Of a DNA stretch of 64,000 nucleotides, positions 54,582-62,939 are shown piece by piece. The number at the start of each line of letters is the position of its first letter. The first letter of the stretch is position 1. The position numbers and the translations under genes are program-made. Origin of the DNA: Proteiniborus ethanoligenes (lineage in GTDB: Bacteria > Bacillota > Clostridia > Tissierellales > Proteiniboraceae). Location of the stretch: the NCBI RefSeq assembly GCF_900107485.1, contig NZ_FNQE01000001.1:1-64000 (forward strand), in the 5' to 3' direction. The notes beneath the pieces are model-generated. The model had not been told where the DNA came from. It saw only the letters and a list, made by a program, of their open reading frames with translations, and made no database searches.

Positions 54582-55037
54582 ATGAAATGTCCCTATTGTG
54601 ATTATTATGAATCCAAGGTAATAGATTCCAGACCAACTGATGAAGGACAAGCTATTCGAAGACGAAGGGAATGTATTAAATGTAGTAAGAGATTTACTAC
54701 TTATGAAAAGATAGAAGACATTCCACTAGTGGTCATAAAGAAAGATGGAAATAGACAAGCATACAATAGAAACAAGCTATTAAACGGTATAATAAGAGCA
54801 TGTGAAAAAAGGCCAGTTTCTATGAAAAGAATAGAGGAAATAGTAGACGAAATAGAAAAAAACTTATTTAACTCAATGGAAAGAGAAATAACTACTCAGC
54901 TCATTGGTGAAATGGTAATGAATAAGCTTAAAAATACAGATGAGGTTGCATATGTTAGATTTGCATCTGTTTATAGACAGTTTAAGGATATAAATACTTT
55001 TATGGATGAACTAAAAAAACTACTTGATGAAAAATAG
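54582..55037 (+). CDS. nrdR: transcriptional repressor NrdR
   Basis: 151 residues. Zinc finger with CPYC (3-6) and CIKC (31-34), then an ATP-cone (about 49-139, [20 protein letters not shown]). Represses ribonucleotide reductase genes in response to ATP/dATP. AAGGAGGGG precedes the ATG. A short hairpin with T4 follows. Confidence 0.96.
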   Translation: MKCPYCDYYESKVIDSRPTDEGQAIRRRRECIKCSKRFTTYEKIEDIPLVVIKKDGNRQAYNRNKLLNGIIRACEKRPVSMKRIEEIVDEIEKNLFNSMEREITTQLIGEMVMNKLKNTDEVAYVRFASVYRQFKDINTFMDELKKLLDEK

Positions 55038-55057
55038 GACTCTTATGAGTCCTTTTA
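55036..55057 (+). terminator. short terminator after nrdR
   Basis: 7-bp stem AGGACTC / GAGTCCT with a TTAT loop, followed by TTTAT. The stem includes the nrdR stop. Confidence 0.6.
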
Positions 55058-55091
55058 TCATAACAGAGTAATAGTTTGGTGAGGTGCTAAA

Positions 55092-55916
55092 ATGAGTGCA
55101 AACATAGGCTTTAGATTAAATAGACAAAAAGAAATAGAATTTTATACTATACCTAGCTTTGAAGAAACTAGAATTGTAAAGCATGGATTCACTACTAGGA
55201 TAGGAGGTGCTAGTCCCCATCCCTTTCATAGCTTAAATTTAGGATTGAACACTGAAGATAATGAGGAAAATATAGTGAGAAACTTTGAAACTATTTCAGA
55301 TGCATTAGAGGTACCTATGGATAAAATGGTATTGTCAGATCAAGTTCATGGAACAAACATTAGAATAATAACGGAAGATGACGGAGGAAAAGGACTAGTT
55401 AAGCCAATGGATTTTAAGGAAATAGATGGATTACTAACAAATGTGAAGGGGATTATGTTATTTACTTTTTATGCAGACTGTGTTCCTTTATTTTTCTTAG
55501 ATAGGGCTAAAAAAGTAGCTGGTGTTGCTCATGCAGGCTGGAAAGGTACTGTAGCCAAAATAGGAGAAAAAATGATTAAAACTATGGTTAGTACTTACAG
55601 TTCTAATCCAGAGGATATATTAGTAGGCATAGGCCCTTCAATTGGAACCTGTTGTTATTCAGTAAAAAAAGATGTACATGATCAATTTAATAATAATTTT
55701 ATTAATACAATAGGTATTTTCAGTAACCAAGATATATATACGTGGCAGTTAGATCTCTGGAAAGCAAATGAAATTATATTAAAGGAAAATGGGATATTAA
55801 GTAGAAATATTACAATAAGTAATTTATGCACGAGCTGCAATACGGAAAAGTTTTTTTCCTATAGAAATGAACAAGGGAATACTGGTAGAATGGCTGCATT
55901 TATACAGCTTATTTAG
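55092..55916 (+). CDS. pgeF: laccase-domain purine nucleoside phosphorylase/oxidase PgeF (YlmD)
   Basis: 274 residues. The copper/zinc-binding residues of the DUF152 fold are visible: DQVHGTNI (His), DCVPLFF (Cys) and VAHAGWKGT (His). It acts on adenosine and inosine nucleosides, and in some bacteria corrects misincorporated muropeptides. The usual neighbour of the sigE/sigG region. Starts with GAGGTG upstream. Confidence 0.9.
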   Translation: MSANIGFRLNRQKEIEFYTIPSFEETRIVKHGFTTRIGGASPHPFHSLNLGLNTEDNEENIVRNFETISDALEVPMDKMVLSDQVHGTNIRIITEDDGGKGLVKPMDFKEIDGLLTNVKGIMLFTFYADCVPLFFLDRAKKVAGVAHAGWKGTVAKIGEKMIKTMVSTYSSNPEDILVGIGPSIGTCCYSVKKDVHDQFNNNFINTIGIFSNQDIYTWQLDLWKANEIILKENGILSRNITISNLCTSCNTEKFFSYRNEQGNTGRMAAFIQLI

Positions 55917-55942
55917 TCAAATAATAAAAGGGGAATGATTTC

Positions 55943-57352
55943 ATGAGGTCACATGAGTTTGAAAAAATTTTACTGCAAAAAGTTTTGCAGCATATTGATG
56001 TGGGAATTCATGTAATAGACTCGAATGGTAAAACTGTATTTTACAATGAAACCATGGCAAAGCTTGAGGGAATAGAAAGAGAAAAAGCTATGAACAGACA
56101 GTTATTAGAAATATTCCCTAGCTTAAACGAAAATACAAGTACATTATTAAGTGTTATAAAGACTGGTGAAAGTATAATAAATAGAACTCAGACCTATTTA
56201 AACTATAAGGGACAGAAAATAACTACAGTAAATACTACTATTCCTATAAATCGTGACAATACTATATTAGGAGCCTTAGAGATTGCCAAAAATGTAACTA
56301 ATATTCAGAAGCTTTCTGAGCAGCTTGTAGACTTGCAAATAGAGCTAATTGGAGATAATAAAAAGGACATACCCTCTATATCTAATCATTATGTATTTGA
56401 CCACATTATAGGACGCAATGAAGAGTTTTTAAAGGCAATTGATATTGCAAGGAAAGCAAAGGATTCATCTTCCAGTGTATTAATTTTCGGAGAAACTGGC
56501 TCTGGAAAAGAGCTTTTTGCTCAAAGTATACATTATGATGGCCTTCGTAAAAGCAAGCCCTTTATAGGGCAGAATTGTGCTGCCTTTCCTGAATCTCTTT
56601 TAGAAAGCATCCTATTTGGAACTGTAAGAGGTAGCTTTACTGGTGCAGTAGATAGACCAGGCTTATTTGAGCAAGCAAATGGTGGAACCATATTATTAGA
56701 TGAAGTAAATTCAATGGGAATGTCACTGCAAGCAAAGCTTTTGAGAGTGCTCCAAGAAGGATATATTAGAAGAGTAGGAGGGCTAAAAGATATACCAATA
56801 GACGTAAGGATAATAGCTACTACAAATGAAGAACCTTTAGAATCTGTAAGCAAGGGAACCATAAGAAAAGATTTATATTATAGACTTAATGTAGTTTCTA
56901 TAAGAGTTCCACCTTTAAGAGAAAGAAGAGATGATATTAAGCTATTGTGCGAACATTTTATCAAGCATTACAACAGAAAGCTTAACAAAGATGTTTGGAT
57001 GATTTCAAAAGATTTAATGCAGGAATTTATGAAGCATTCCTGGCAAGGCAATGTAAGAGAGCTAGAAAACCTAATTGAAGGAGCAATGAATTATATCTCT
57101 AATGACGAGCATGTTCTTAAAAAGGAGCATTTTTATGGATTTGTGCCCAGTATAATGGATAAGGAGCCTAACTATGATGAATTAATTCATTCTCATAAAC
57201 CATTGCCAGATATAATACTTAATGTGGAGAAAAGTTTAATTCAAGATGCACTTGACCAGGCAGCCTATAATATTTCAGAGTCAGCTAGATTATTAGGAAT
57301 TAAAAGACAAACACTACAGCACAAGATTAAAAAATATAGAATACCATTATAA
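55943..57352 (+). CDS. sigma-54-dependent activator with PAS domain (ornithine cluster regulator)
   Basis: 469 residues. A PAS domain (about 10-115) is followed by an AAA+ domain with Walker A GETGSGKE (183-190), the sigma-54 contact loop GSFTGA (230-235, where GAFTGA is usual) and Walker B GGTILLDEVNS, then a Fis-type helix-turn-helix (about 435-465, NISESARLLGIKRQTLQHKI). RocR/PrdR-like layout. The next gene has a -24/-12 promoter, so this protein most likely activates ord-oraE on sensing ornithine or a related signal. The ligand is inferred. Confidence 0.9.
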   Translation: MRSHEFEKILLQKVLQHIDVGIHVIDSNGKTVFYNETMAKLEGIEREKAMNRQLLEIFPSLNENTSTLLSVIKTGESIINRTQTYLNYKGQKITTVNTTIPINRDNTILGALEIAKNVTNIQKLSEQLVDLQIELIGDNKKDIPSISNHYVFDHIIGRNEEFLKAIDIARKAKDSSSSVLIFGETGSGKELFAQSIHYDGLRKSKPFIGQNCAAFPESLLESILFGTVRGSFTGAVDRPGLFEQANGGTILLDEVNSMGMSLQAKLLRVLQEGYIRRVGGLKDIPIDVRIIATTNEEPLESVSKGTIRKDLYYRLNVVSIRVPPLRERRDDIKLLCEHFIKHYNRKLNKDVWMISKDLMQEFMKHSWQGNVRELENLIEGAMNYISNDEHVLKKEHFYGFVPSIMDKEPNYDELIHSHKPLPDIILNVEKSLIQDALDQAAYNISESARLLGIKRQTLQHKIKKYRIPL

Positions 57353-57372
57353 CCGCAAATTCTTTTGCATAT

Positions 57373-57398
57373 AACCGCAAATAAAATTGCGGTTTTTT
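57373..57398 (+). terminator. Rho-independent terminator after the activator gene
   Basis: 8-bp stem AACCGCAA / TTGCGGTT with a 6-base loop, followed by a T-run. It isolates the ord promoter from upstream transcription. Confidence 0.85.
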
Positions 57399-57452
57399 AT
57401 TTTATTTAGCATATAAGACAGTACTTTAAAATACTATTAATGTAAAATATTG

Positions 57453-57468
57453 CAAAACACCTGTTTTG
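57453..57468 (+). promoter_or_regulatory. candidate upstream activator site (palindrome)
   Basis: CAAAACA-CC-TGTTTTG, a perfect 7-bp inverted repeat 26 bases before the -24 box. It is a plausible Fis-type dimer site for the adjacent activator. It is closer to the promoter than most such sites (usually 80-200 bases), so the main site may be elsewhere. Confidence 0.5.
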
Positions 57469-57493
57469 TAGCATATAACGTATTTGAATATAT

Positions 57494-57510
57494 TGGCAAC
57501 GATATTGCAA
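57494..57510 (+). promoter_or_regulatory. sigma-54 promoter of the ornithine operon
   Basis: TTGGCAACGATATTGCAA: GG at 57495-57496 and GC at 57507-57508 are separated by exactly 10 bases, the sigma-54 spacing, close to the TGGCAC-N5-TTGCA consensus. The transcript would start about 12 bases after GC, near 57520, leaving a 40-base leader to ord. Confidence 0.9.
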
Positions 57511-57561
57511 TAAAAAATACATGGGTTGTTTAATTATACTTATTTTGGAGGTGTGTATTAT

Positions 57562-58608
57562 ATGGATAATGTTAGGGTTGTAATTTGGGGATTTGGAGCA
57601 ATGGGAAGCGGAATGGCAAGAATGCTACTTAAGAAAAAAGGAGTAGATATTGTAGGCGTATGTGATATGGATCCTAATAAGGTAGGGAAAAGTATTTTTG
57701 AAGTATTAGGTATTGATAAAGAAAATAGACCGGAAGTAATTATAAAAGAAAACGTAGAAGAGGTTTTAACAGAGAAGTGCTGCGATATTTGCTTGTGTGC
57801 AACAGATTCCTTTACTAAGAGTGCCTTTCCTAAATTAAAATACGCTTTAGAAAAAAAGGTAAATGTTATTTCAACAGCAGAAGAAATGTCATATCCTTAT
57901 GCTCAAAGTCCAGAGCTAGCTAAAGAACTTCATAATATAGCTAAGGAAAACGATGTCACAATTCTAGGAACAGGTATTAATCCTGGGCTTATTATGGATT
58001 TATTAGTAGTTTGCTTAACTGGCTGTATGATTGATGTAGAGCATATAGAAGCTAAGAGAGTAAACAGCCTTTCCCCATTCGGACCTGCTGTAATGGAAGA
58101 GCAGGGAGTGGGACTGACTGTAGAGGTCTTTGAAAAAGGTGTAGCAGATGGAACACTTGCTGGACATGTTGGTTTTCCAGAGTCTATTCAAATGATTGCA
58201 AAAGCAATAGGCTGGGAGGTAGAAAAAATAGAGCAGCAAATGAAGCCTATAATAACAAGTGTAGATAGGAAATCACCTTTTGGATTTGCTAAGGCTGGAG
58301 ATGTAGCAGGAGTAAATATGACTGGACAAGGGTATGTGAATGGAGAAATAAAGATAGATATGATACATCCTCAACAAATTGAGCCTGAAATGGAAGGAAC
58401 ATATACAGGAGATTACATAACTATTAAAGGAACACCAGAAGTTAATATGTCTATTAAGCCAGAGGTTGAAGGTGGATTAGGTACTATAGCTATGTGTGTT
58501 AATATGATTCCTCATGTTATCAATGCAGATCCAGGTTTAAAAACTATGATAGATCTACCTGTACCAAGAGCAATAATGGGTGACATGAGAGATTTAATAA
58601 AAAGGTAG
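57562..58608 (+). CDS. ord: 2,4-diaminopentanoate dehydrogenase
   Basis: 348 residues from the ATG at 57562, GGAGGTG 8 bases upstream (a longer start at 57526 ignores it). Rossmann fold opening VIWGFGAMGSGMARML, with DapB-like arrangement and NINPGLIMDLL-type centre (GTGINPGLIMDLL). It oxidatively deaminates 2,4-diaminopentanoate to 2-amino-4-oxopentanoate with NAD(P)+. First gene after the sigma-54 promoter and nine bases ahead of ortA. Confidence 0.92.
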   Translation: MDNVRVVIWGFGAMGSGMARMLLKKKGVDIVGVCDMDPNKVGKSIFEVLGIDKENRPEVIIKENVEEVLTEKCCDICLCATDSFTKSAFPKLKYALEKKVNVISTAEEMSYPYAQSPELAKELHNIAKENDVTILGTGINPGLIMDLLVVCLTGCMIDVEHIEAKRVNSLSPFGPAVMEEQGVGLTVEVFEKGVADGTLAGHVGFPESIQMIAKAIGWEVEKIEQQMKPIITSVDRKSPFGFAKAGDVAGVNMTGQGYVNGEIKIDMIHPQQIEPEMEGTYTGDYITIKGTPEVNMSIKPEVEGGLGTIAMCVNMIPHVINADPGLKTMIDLPVPRAIMGDMRDLIKR

Positions 58609-58617
58609 GGTGATTTA

Positions 58618-58932
58618 ATGGAATGTGCTAAAAAAGGGACATGGGTGCGAATTCACAATGTTATATTAAGTCCAAAAGAAAGAGCACCACAGGTTCCAGA
58701 AGATACTAAAAAGGTTCCTCTTGAAATGTGGAGTAAAGGGTTTCTTGTAGATGATGGAGCTAATATTGGTGATATGGTAACTGTAGAGACATATATTGGG
58801 AGACAAGTAACTGGAAGGCTTATAGAGATCAATCCATATTTTAATCATGACTTTGGCAAATGCATTCCAGAGCTATTGTTTATTGGAAGACAATTAAAAG
58901 CCATTCTTGAGGCAGGTGAAGATATTGAATAA
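58618..58932 (+). CDS. ortA: 2-amino-4-oxopentanoate thiolase, alpha subunit
   Basis: 104 residues, the OrtA length. Small barrel with ECAKKGTWVRIHNVILSPKE, VPEDTKKVPLEMW and YIGRQVTGRLIEINPYFNHDFG. With OrtB it cleaves 2-amino-4-oxopentanoate with CoA to alanine and acetyl-CoA. GTGATT/AGGGTG precedes the ATG. The end overlaps the ortB start. Confidence 0.92.
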   Translation: MECAKKGTWVRIHNVILSPKERAPQVPEDTKKVPLEMWSKGFLVDDGANIGDMVTVETYIGRQVTGRLIEINPYFNHDFGKCIPELLFIGRQLKAILEAGEDIE

Positions 58933-60343
58933 GGATATGAGCTATGATGCAGTTATAGAAAGAAAAAAGGACATTATGAAAAAGGCTGTAGGTATAGATT
59001 ATGAGGCATATGAAAGCGGTGGTATAGCCTTTGATTATGAGAGAATGATGAGAGAAACAGGATATACTCTTCAAGAAATGCAGGACATTCAAAGAGAAAC
59101 AGGCGTAGGTAACACTCCCATATTAGAGCTTAAAAATCTAACGGGGCTTGCAAGAAAATTAGCACCTAAAGGAAAGGGAGCCAGAATATTTATTAAAGAT
59201 GAAGCATCAAATCCATCTGGTAGCTTTAAAGCCAGAAGGGCAGCCATAAGTGTATATCATGCTAAAAAGCTTGGCTACAAAGGCGTAATTGCAGCAACTA
59301 GTGGTAATTATGGCGCTGGTGTTGCCAGTCAGGCTGCTATGAGGGGGTTAAAATGTATTATAGTGCAGGAATGCTATGATTCTAGGGGCATTGGACAGCC
59401 AGAAATTATCGAAAAGGCTAGGAAATGTGAAGCCCTTGGGGCAGAAGTAGTTCAACTATCTGTAGGACCTGAGCTATTCTATACATTTTTAAAGATGCTA
59501 GAGGAAACAGGCTACTTTAACGCTTCATTATATACTCCTTTTGGAATTGCAGGTGTAGAGACCTTAGGCTATGAGATTGCTATGCAATTTAGAGAAAGAG
59601 AAGGAAGAGATCCTGATGTAGTAGTTGCAACAAATGCAGGTGGTGGCAATCTTACAGGCACAGCTAGAGGATTAATAAAGGCAGGTGCTTTAAATACTGA
59701 AATAGTAGGAGCAAGTGTAAATCTAAAAGGATTACACATGGCAAGTGATAAACAGTTTAATAGAAAATCCTTTACTACAGGACATACAGGATTTGGAATA
59801 CCTTTTACTACTTGGCCAGACCGTTCTGATGTTCCTAGATCAGCAGGTAGACCTCTTAGATATATGGATAGGTATGTTACAGTAAATCAAGGAGAGGTTT
59901 TTTATATAACTGAGGCTTTAGCACAAATAGAAGGAATAGAGAGAGGACCAGCAGGCAATACATCCTTAGCAGCTGCTTTTGCTATTTCTCAGGAATTAGA
60001 TCAAGATAAAATAATATTAGTACAGGAAACAGAATATACAGGAGCAGGTAAACATATCCAACCTCAGCTTACCTTTGCTAGAGAAAATGGAGTAAAAATA
60101 ATGATAGGAGATCCAGACCATGAGATTCCAGGAGAAAACATTATTTTACCAGAGAATCCAGGTTTAATAAAAGCTAGGGATATAGACTTAAATAGCCTTA
60201 AAAAATCCTATATCAAAAACTGCATAGATATTATGAATGTAACTTCATTAACTGATGAAGACATAGAATTTTTATCTGCAGATACAAAATCCAATGCTGA
60301 TTTTGTTCGAGATGCATTAAAAGAGCTAGGGTTTAATTTATAA
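58925..60343 (+). CDS. ortB: 2-amino-4-oxopentanoate thiolase, beta subunit (PLP)
   Basis: 472 residues. PLP enzyme of the threonine synthase/tryptophan synthase beta fold; the PLP lysine is Lys102 in PSGSFKARRA. Gly-rich phosphate loop ATNAGGGNLTGTARG. The start is uncertain: TTG at 58925 has AGGTGA 6 bases upstream and overlaps ortA by 8; the ATG at 58937 has no room for a site. Forms the thiolase with OrtA. Confidence 0.92.
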   Translation: MNKDMSYDAVIERKKDIMKKAVGIDYEAYESGGIAFDYERMMRETGYTLQEMQDIQRETGVGNTPILELKNLTGLARKLAPKGKGARIFIKDEASNPSGSFKARRAAISVYHAKKLGYKGVIAATSGNYGAGVASQAAMRGLKCIIVQECYDSRGIGQPEIIEKARKCEALGAEVVQLSVGPELFYTFLKMLEETGYFNASLYTPFGIAGVETLGYEIAMQFREREGRDPDVVVATNAGGGNLTGTARGLIKAGALNTEIVGASVNLKGLHMASDKQFNRKSFTTGHTGFGIPFTTWPDRSDVPRSAGRPLRYMDRYVTVNQGEVFYITEALAQIEGIERGPAGNTSLAAAFAISQELDQDKIILVQETEYTGAGKHIQPQLTFARENGVKIMIGDPDHEIPGENIILPENPGLIKARDIDLNSLKKSYIKNCIDIMNVTSLTDEDIEFLSADTKSNADFVRDALKELGFNL

Positions 60344-60357
60344 TTTGGAGGTGTAAA

Positions 60358-60723
60358 ATGAAAAGGAAAGATGATTTTGAAACTAGAAGACAGCATTTAA
60401 AGGATTTGACTGAAGAACAACTAGAAGCAAGGTTCTGGGAGTTAGCTGAAAAAATAGTTGAGCCAATGGTAGAGCTAGCACATAATCATACAAGTCCATC
60501 TACAGAAAGGTCAGTTTTGTTGAGAATGGGATTTTCAAGTCTTGAAGCAGCTGCTATTGTAGATGGGGCTATAACAAGAGGATTATTAGGAAAAGGTGCA
60601 GGACATTTAGTATATAGATTATCCAAGGACTATAATTTAAGTATAAGGGGAGCAGGATTAAAATTAGTCCAAGGACAAATGTGGGATGAGGTTATGAATA
60701 TATTTGCAGGAGGTGAAAAATAA
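60358..60723 (+). CDS. oraS: D-ornithine 4,5-aminomutase S subunit
   Basis: 121 residues, the family length, with DDFETRRQHLKDLTEEQLEA and SVLLRMGFSSLEAAAIVDGA. The small subunit that completes D-ornithine aminomutase. Overlaps oraE by one base (TAATG). TGGAGGTG precedes the ATG. Confidence 0.93.
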   Translation: MKRKDDFETRRQHLKDLTEEQLEARFWELAEKIVEPMVELAHNHTSPSTERSVLLRMGFSSLEAAAIVDGAITRGLLGKGAGHLVYRLSKDYNLSIRGAGLKLVQGQMWDEVMNIFAGGEK

Positions 60724-62939
60724 TGAAGCTAAGACCTAATGAAAAGCTAGATGTTAAAAATATACTGGAAAATCTTCAGGATTATAGACCTAGAAGAAGA
60801 GGCTGGCACTGGAGAGAAGGAGTAGGAGAAAAAAGGAATATAGGGAAATTCACCTATTATGACAGTTCCCAATCCCTAGAGCAAAGCCAGCCACTTCCAT
60901 CAGCTCACTATTTTGATAATATAGATCCTCAGCCAGACTCAGTAATAACTACTGAAATAGCATCAGGAAGATTTGAAGACGACATAAGAAGAATGAGAAT
61001 GGCTGCTTGGCATGGAGCTGATCATTTAATGGTAATTAGAACTGCAGGTCAAAGCCATTTTGATGGCTTAATAGAGGGAACGCCTCAGGGTATTGGTGGC
61101 ATTCCTATAACTAGAAAACAAGTTAGAGCACAAAGAAAGGCACTAGATTTAATAGAAGATGAAGTAGGCAGGCCCATTAATTATCATTCCTATGTAAGTG
61201 GAGTTGCAGGCCCAGAAATAGCTGTAATGTTTGCTGAAGAAGGAGTAAATGGTGCTCATCAAGACCCTCAATATAATGTTCTATACAGAAATATTAACAT
61301 GATAAGATCCTTTGTAGATGCTGCAGTAGCAAAGAAGGTAATGACTTGGGCAGATATGGCTCAAATAGACGGAGCTCATAATGCAAATGCTACTGCTAGA
61401 GAAGCATGGAAGGTAATGCCTGAGCTTATGGTGCAGCATGCTATTAACTCTATGTATTCTGTAAAGATAGGAATGAAGAAAGAAAACATATGTCTTTCAA
61501 CAGTACCTCCAACAGCACCACCAGCACCTTGTATGAGAATTGACTTACCTTATGCAGTTGCATTGAGGGAGCTGTTTAAGGATTATAGAATGAGAGCTCA
61601 ACAAAATACAAAATATATGGGATCATCTACAAGAGAAGCTACTGTAACACATACCTTAAACCTGCTAATTTCTAAGCTTACTAGGGCAGATATACAATCT
61701 ACCATAACTCCTGATGAGGGAAGAAATGTACCTTGGCATATATATAATATTGAAGGAACCAACACTGCAAAACAAGCACTAATAGGTATGGACGGACTTA
61801 CAGAAATGGTGGAAATTAAAAGAGATAAAGGTGAGCTAGCAAACAAAGTAAGAGAATTAAAAGAAAGAGCAATATTATTTATGGAAGAAATGCTTCAAGT
61901 AGGGGGATATTTTAAGGCAGTAGAAGAAGGCTTTTTTGTGGATTCTGGATACTACCCTGAGAGAAATGGAGACGGTATAGTTAGAAAAATAGACGGAGGT
62001 ATAGGCGTAGGAACTGTATATGAAAGAGAAAATGATTATATGGCTCCTGTAACTGCTCATTTTGGCTATAATAACATTCAACAATATGATGAAAATGCAA
62101 TAGATAATCCATCTATTTTAATACAAGGATGTACATTTGAAGCTCCAGAAAAAATAGTGTATATTGATGAACTAGATGAAACAGATAATGTAAATGTGAG
62201 ATTAGAAGAAACAAAAGAGCTAAGAGAAACAACTCAAATCAAACCTGAAATGGAATGGCAGGGTGACGGCATAGTTCAAATAACACTTTTCATTCCGACA
62301 GAGGAAAGAACTGCTGAATTTGCTGCAATAGAAATAGGTAAAAAGCTTGGACTAGAAGATGTAGAGGTAATACACAAGGAAATAATGCAAGCAGCAGAAG
62401 GTACTAGAATTGAACTAAAGGGTAGAGTACCATTTACAATTGATACTAGTACACTTATAATTCCACCAAAGCCAGAAATAATGTCAGAGGATGAAATAAG
62501 AAAAGAAATAAATAATCATCCAATGAAAATAGTAGCTGGTACAGTTGGGGAAGATGAGCACTCTGTGGGCTTGAGAGAAATAATAGATATTAAACATGGT
62601 GGTATTGAAGGCTATGGTATAGAATGCTATTATCTAGGCACTTCAGTGCCAGTAGAAAAGCTTGTAGATGCAGCTATAGAACTAAATGCAGATGCAATAC
62701 TTGCCTCAACCATAATTAGCCATGACGATATTCATTACAAGAGCATGAAGCGTTTACATCAATTATGTATAGAAAAGGGAGTAAGAGATAGGATAATTAT
62801 TGCCTGTGGTGGAACGCAGGTATCTAATGAGCTAGCAGTAGAGCAAGGAGTAGATGCAGGTTTTGGTAGGGGGACCAAAGGAATACATGTAGCTACTTTC
62901 CTTGTAAAGCGAAGAAGGGAATTGTTAAATGAAAATTAA
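60723..62939 (+). CDS. oraE: D-ornithine 4,5-aminomutase E subunit (B12 and PLP)
   Basis: 738 residues. A TIM-barrel PLP-binding part (about 1-520) and a C-terminal cobalamin domain with D611-x-H613-x-x-G616 (DEHSVG), IACGGTQVSNELAVEQGVDAGFGRG at the end. It moves the terminal amino group of D-ornithine to C4 by radical chemistry, giving 2,4-diaminopentanoate. Full length. Downstream the GlmL-like gene overlaps by 11 bases. Confidence 0.95.
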   Translation: MKLRPNEKLDVKNILENLQDYRPRRRGWHWREGVGEKRNIGKFTYYDSSQSLEQSQPLPSAHYFDNIDPQPDSVITTEIASGRFEDDIRRMRMAAWHGADHLMVIRTAGQSHFDGLIEGTPQGIGGIPITRKQVRAQRKALDLIEDEVGRPINYHSYVSGVAGPEIAVMFAEEGVNGAHQDPQYNVLYRNINMIRSFVDAAVAKKVMTWADMAQIDGAHNANATAREAWKVMPELMVQHAINSMYSVKIGMKKENICLSTVPPTAPPAPCMRIDLPYAVALRELFKDYRMRAQQNTKYMGSSTREATVTHTLNLLISKLTRADIQSTITPDEGRNVPWHIYNIEGTNTAKQALIGMDGLTEMVEIKRDKGELANKVRELKERAILFMEEMLQVGGYFKAVEEGFFVDSGYYPERNGDGIVRKIDGGIGVGTVYERENDYMAPVTAHFGYNNIQQYDENAIDNPSILIQGCTFEAPEKIVYIDELDETDNVNVRLEETKELRETTQIKPEMEWQGDGIVQITLFIPTEERTAEFAAIEIGKKLGLEDVEVIHKEIMQAAEGTRIELKGRVPFTIDTSTLIIPPKPEIMSEDEIRKEINNHPMKIVAGTVGEDEHSVGLREIIDIKHGGIEGYGIECYYLGTSVPVEKLVDAAIELNADAILASTIISHDDIHYKSMKRLHQLCIEKGVRDRIIIACGGTQVSNELAVEQGVDAGFGRGTKGIHVATFLVKRRRELLNEN

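Noticed and set aside
57367-57478. Three GCATATAA motifs as activator sites
   Set aside because: Spacing (42 and 62 bases) is irregular and the motif is likely by chance in AT-rich DNA. Mentioned in a finding but not annotated.
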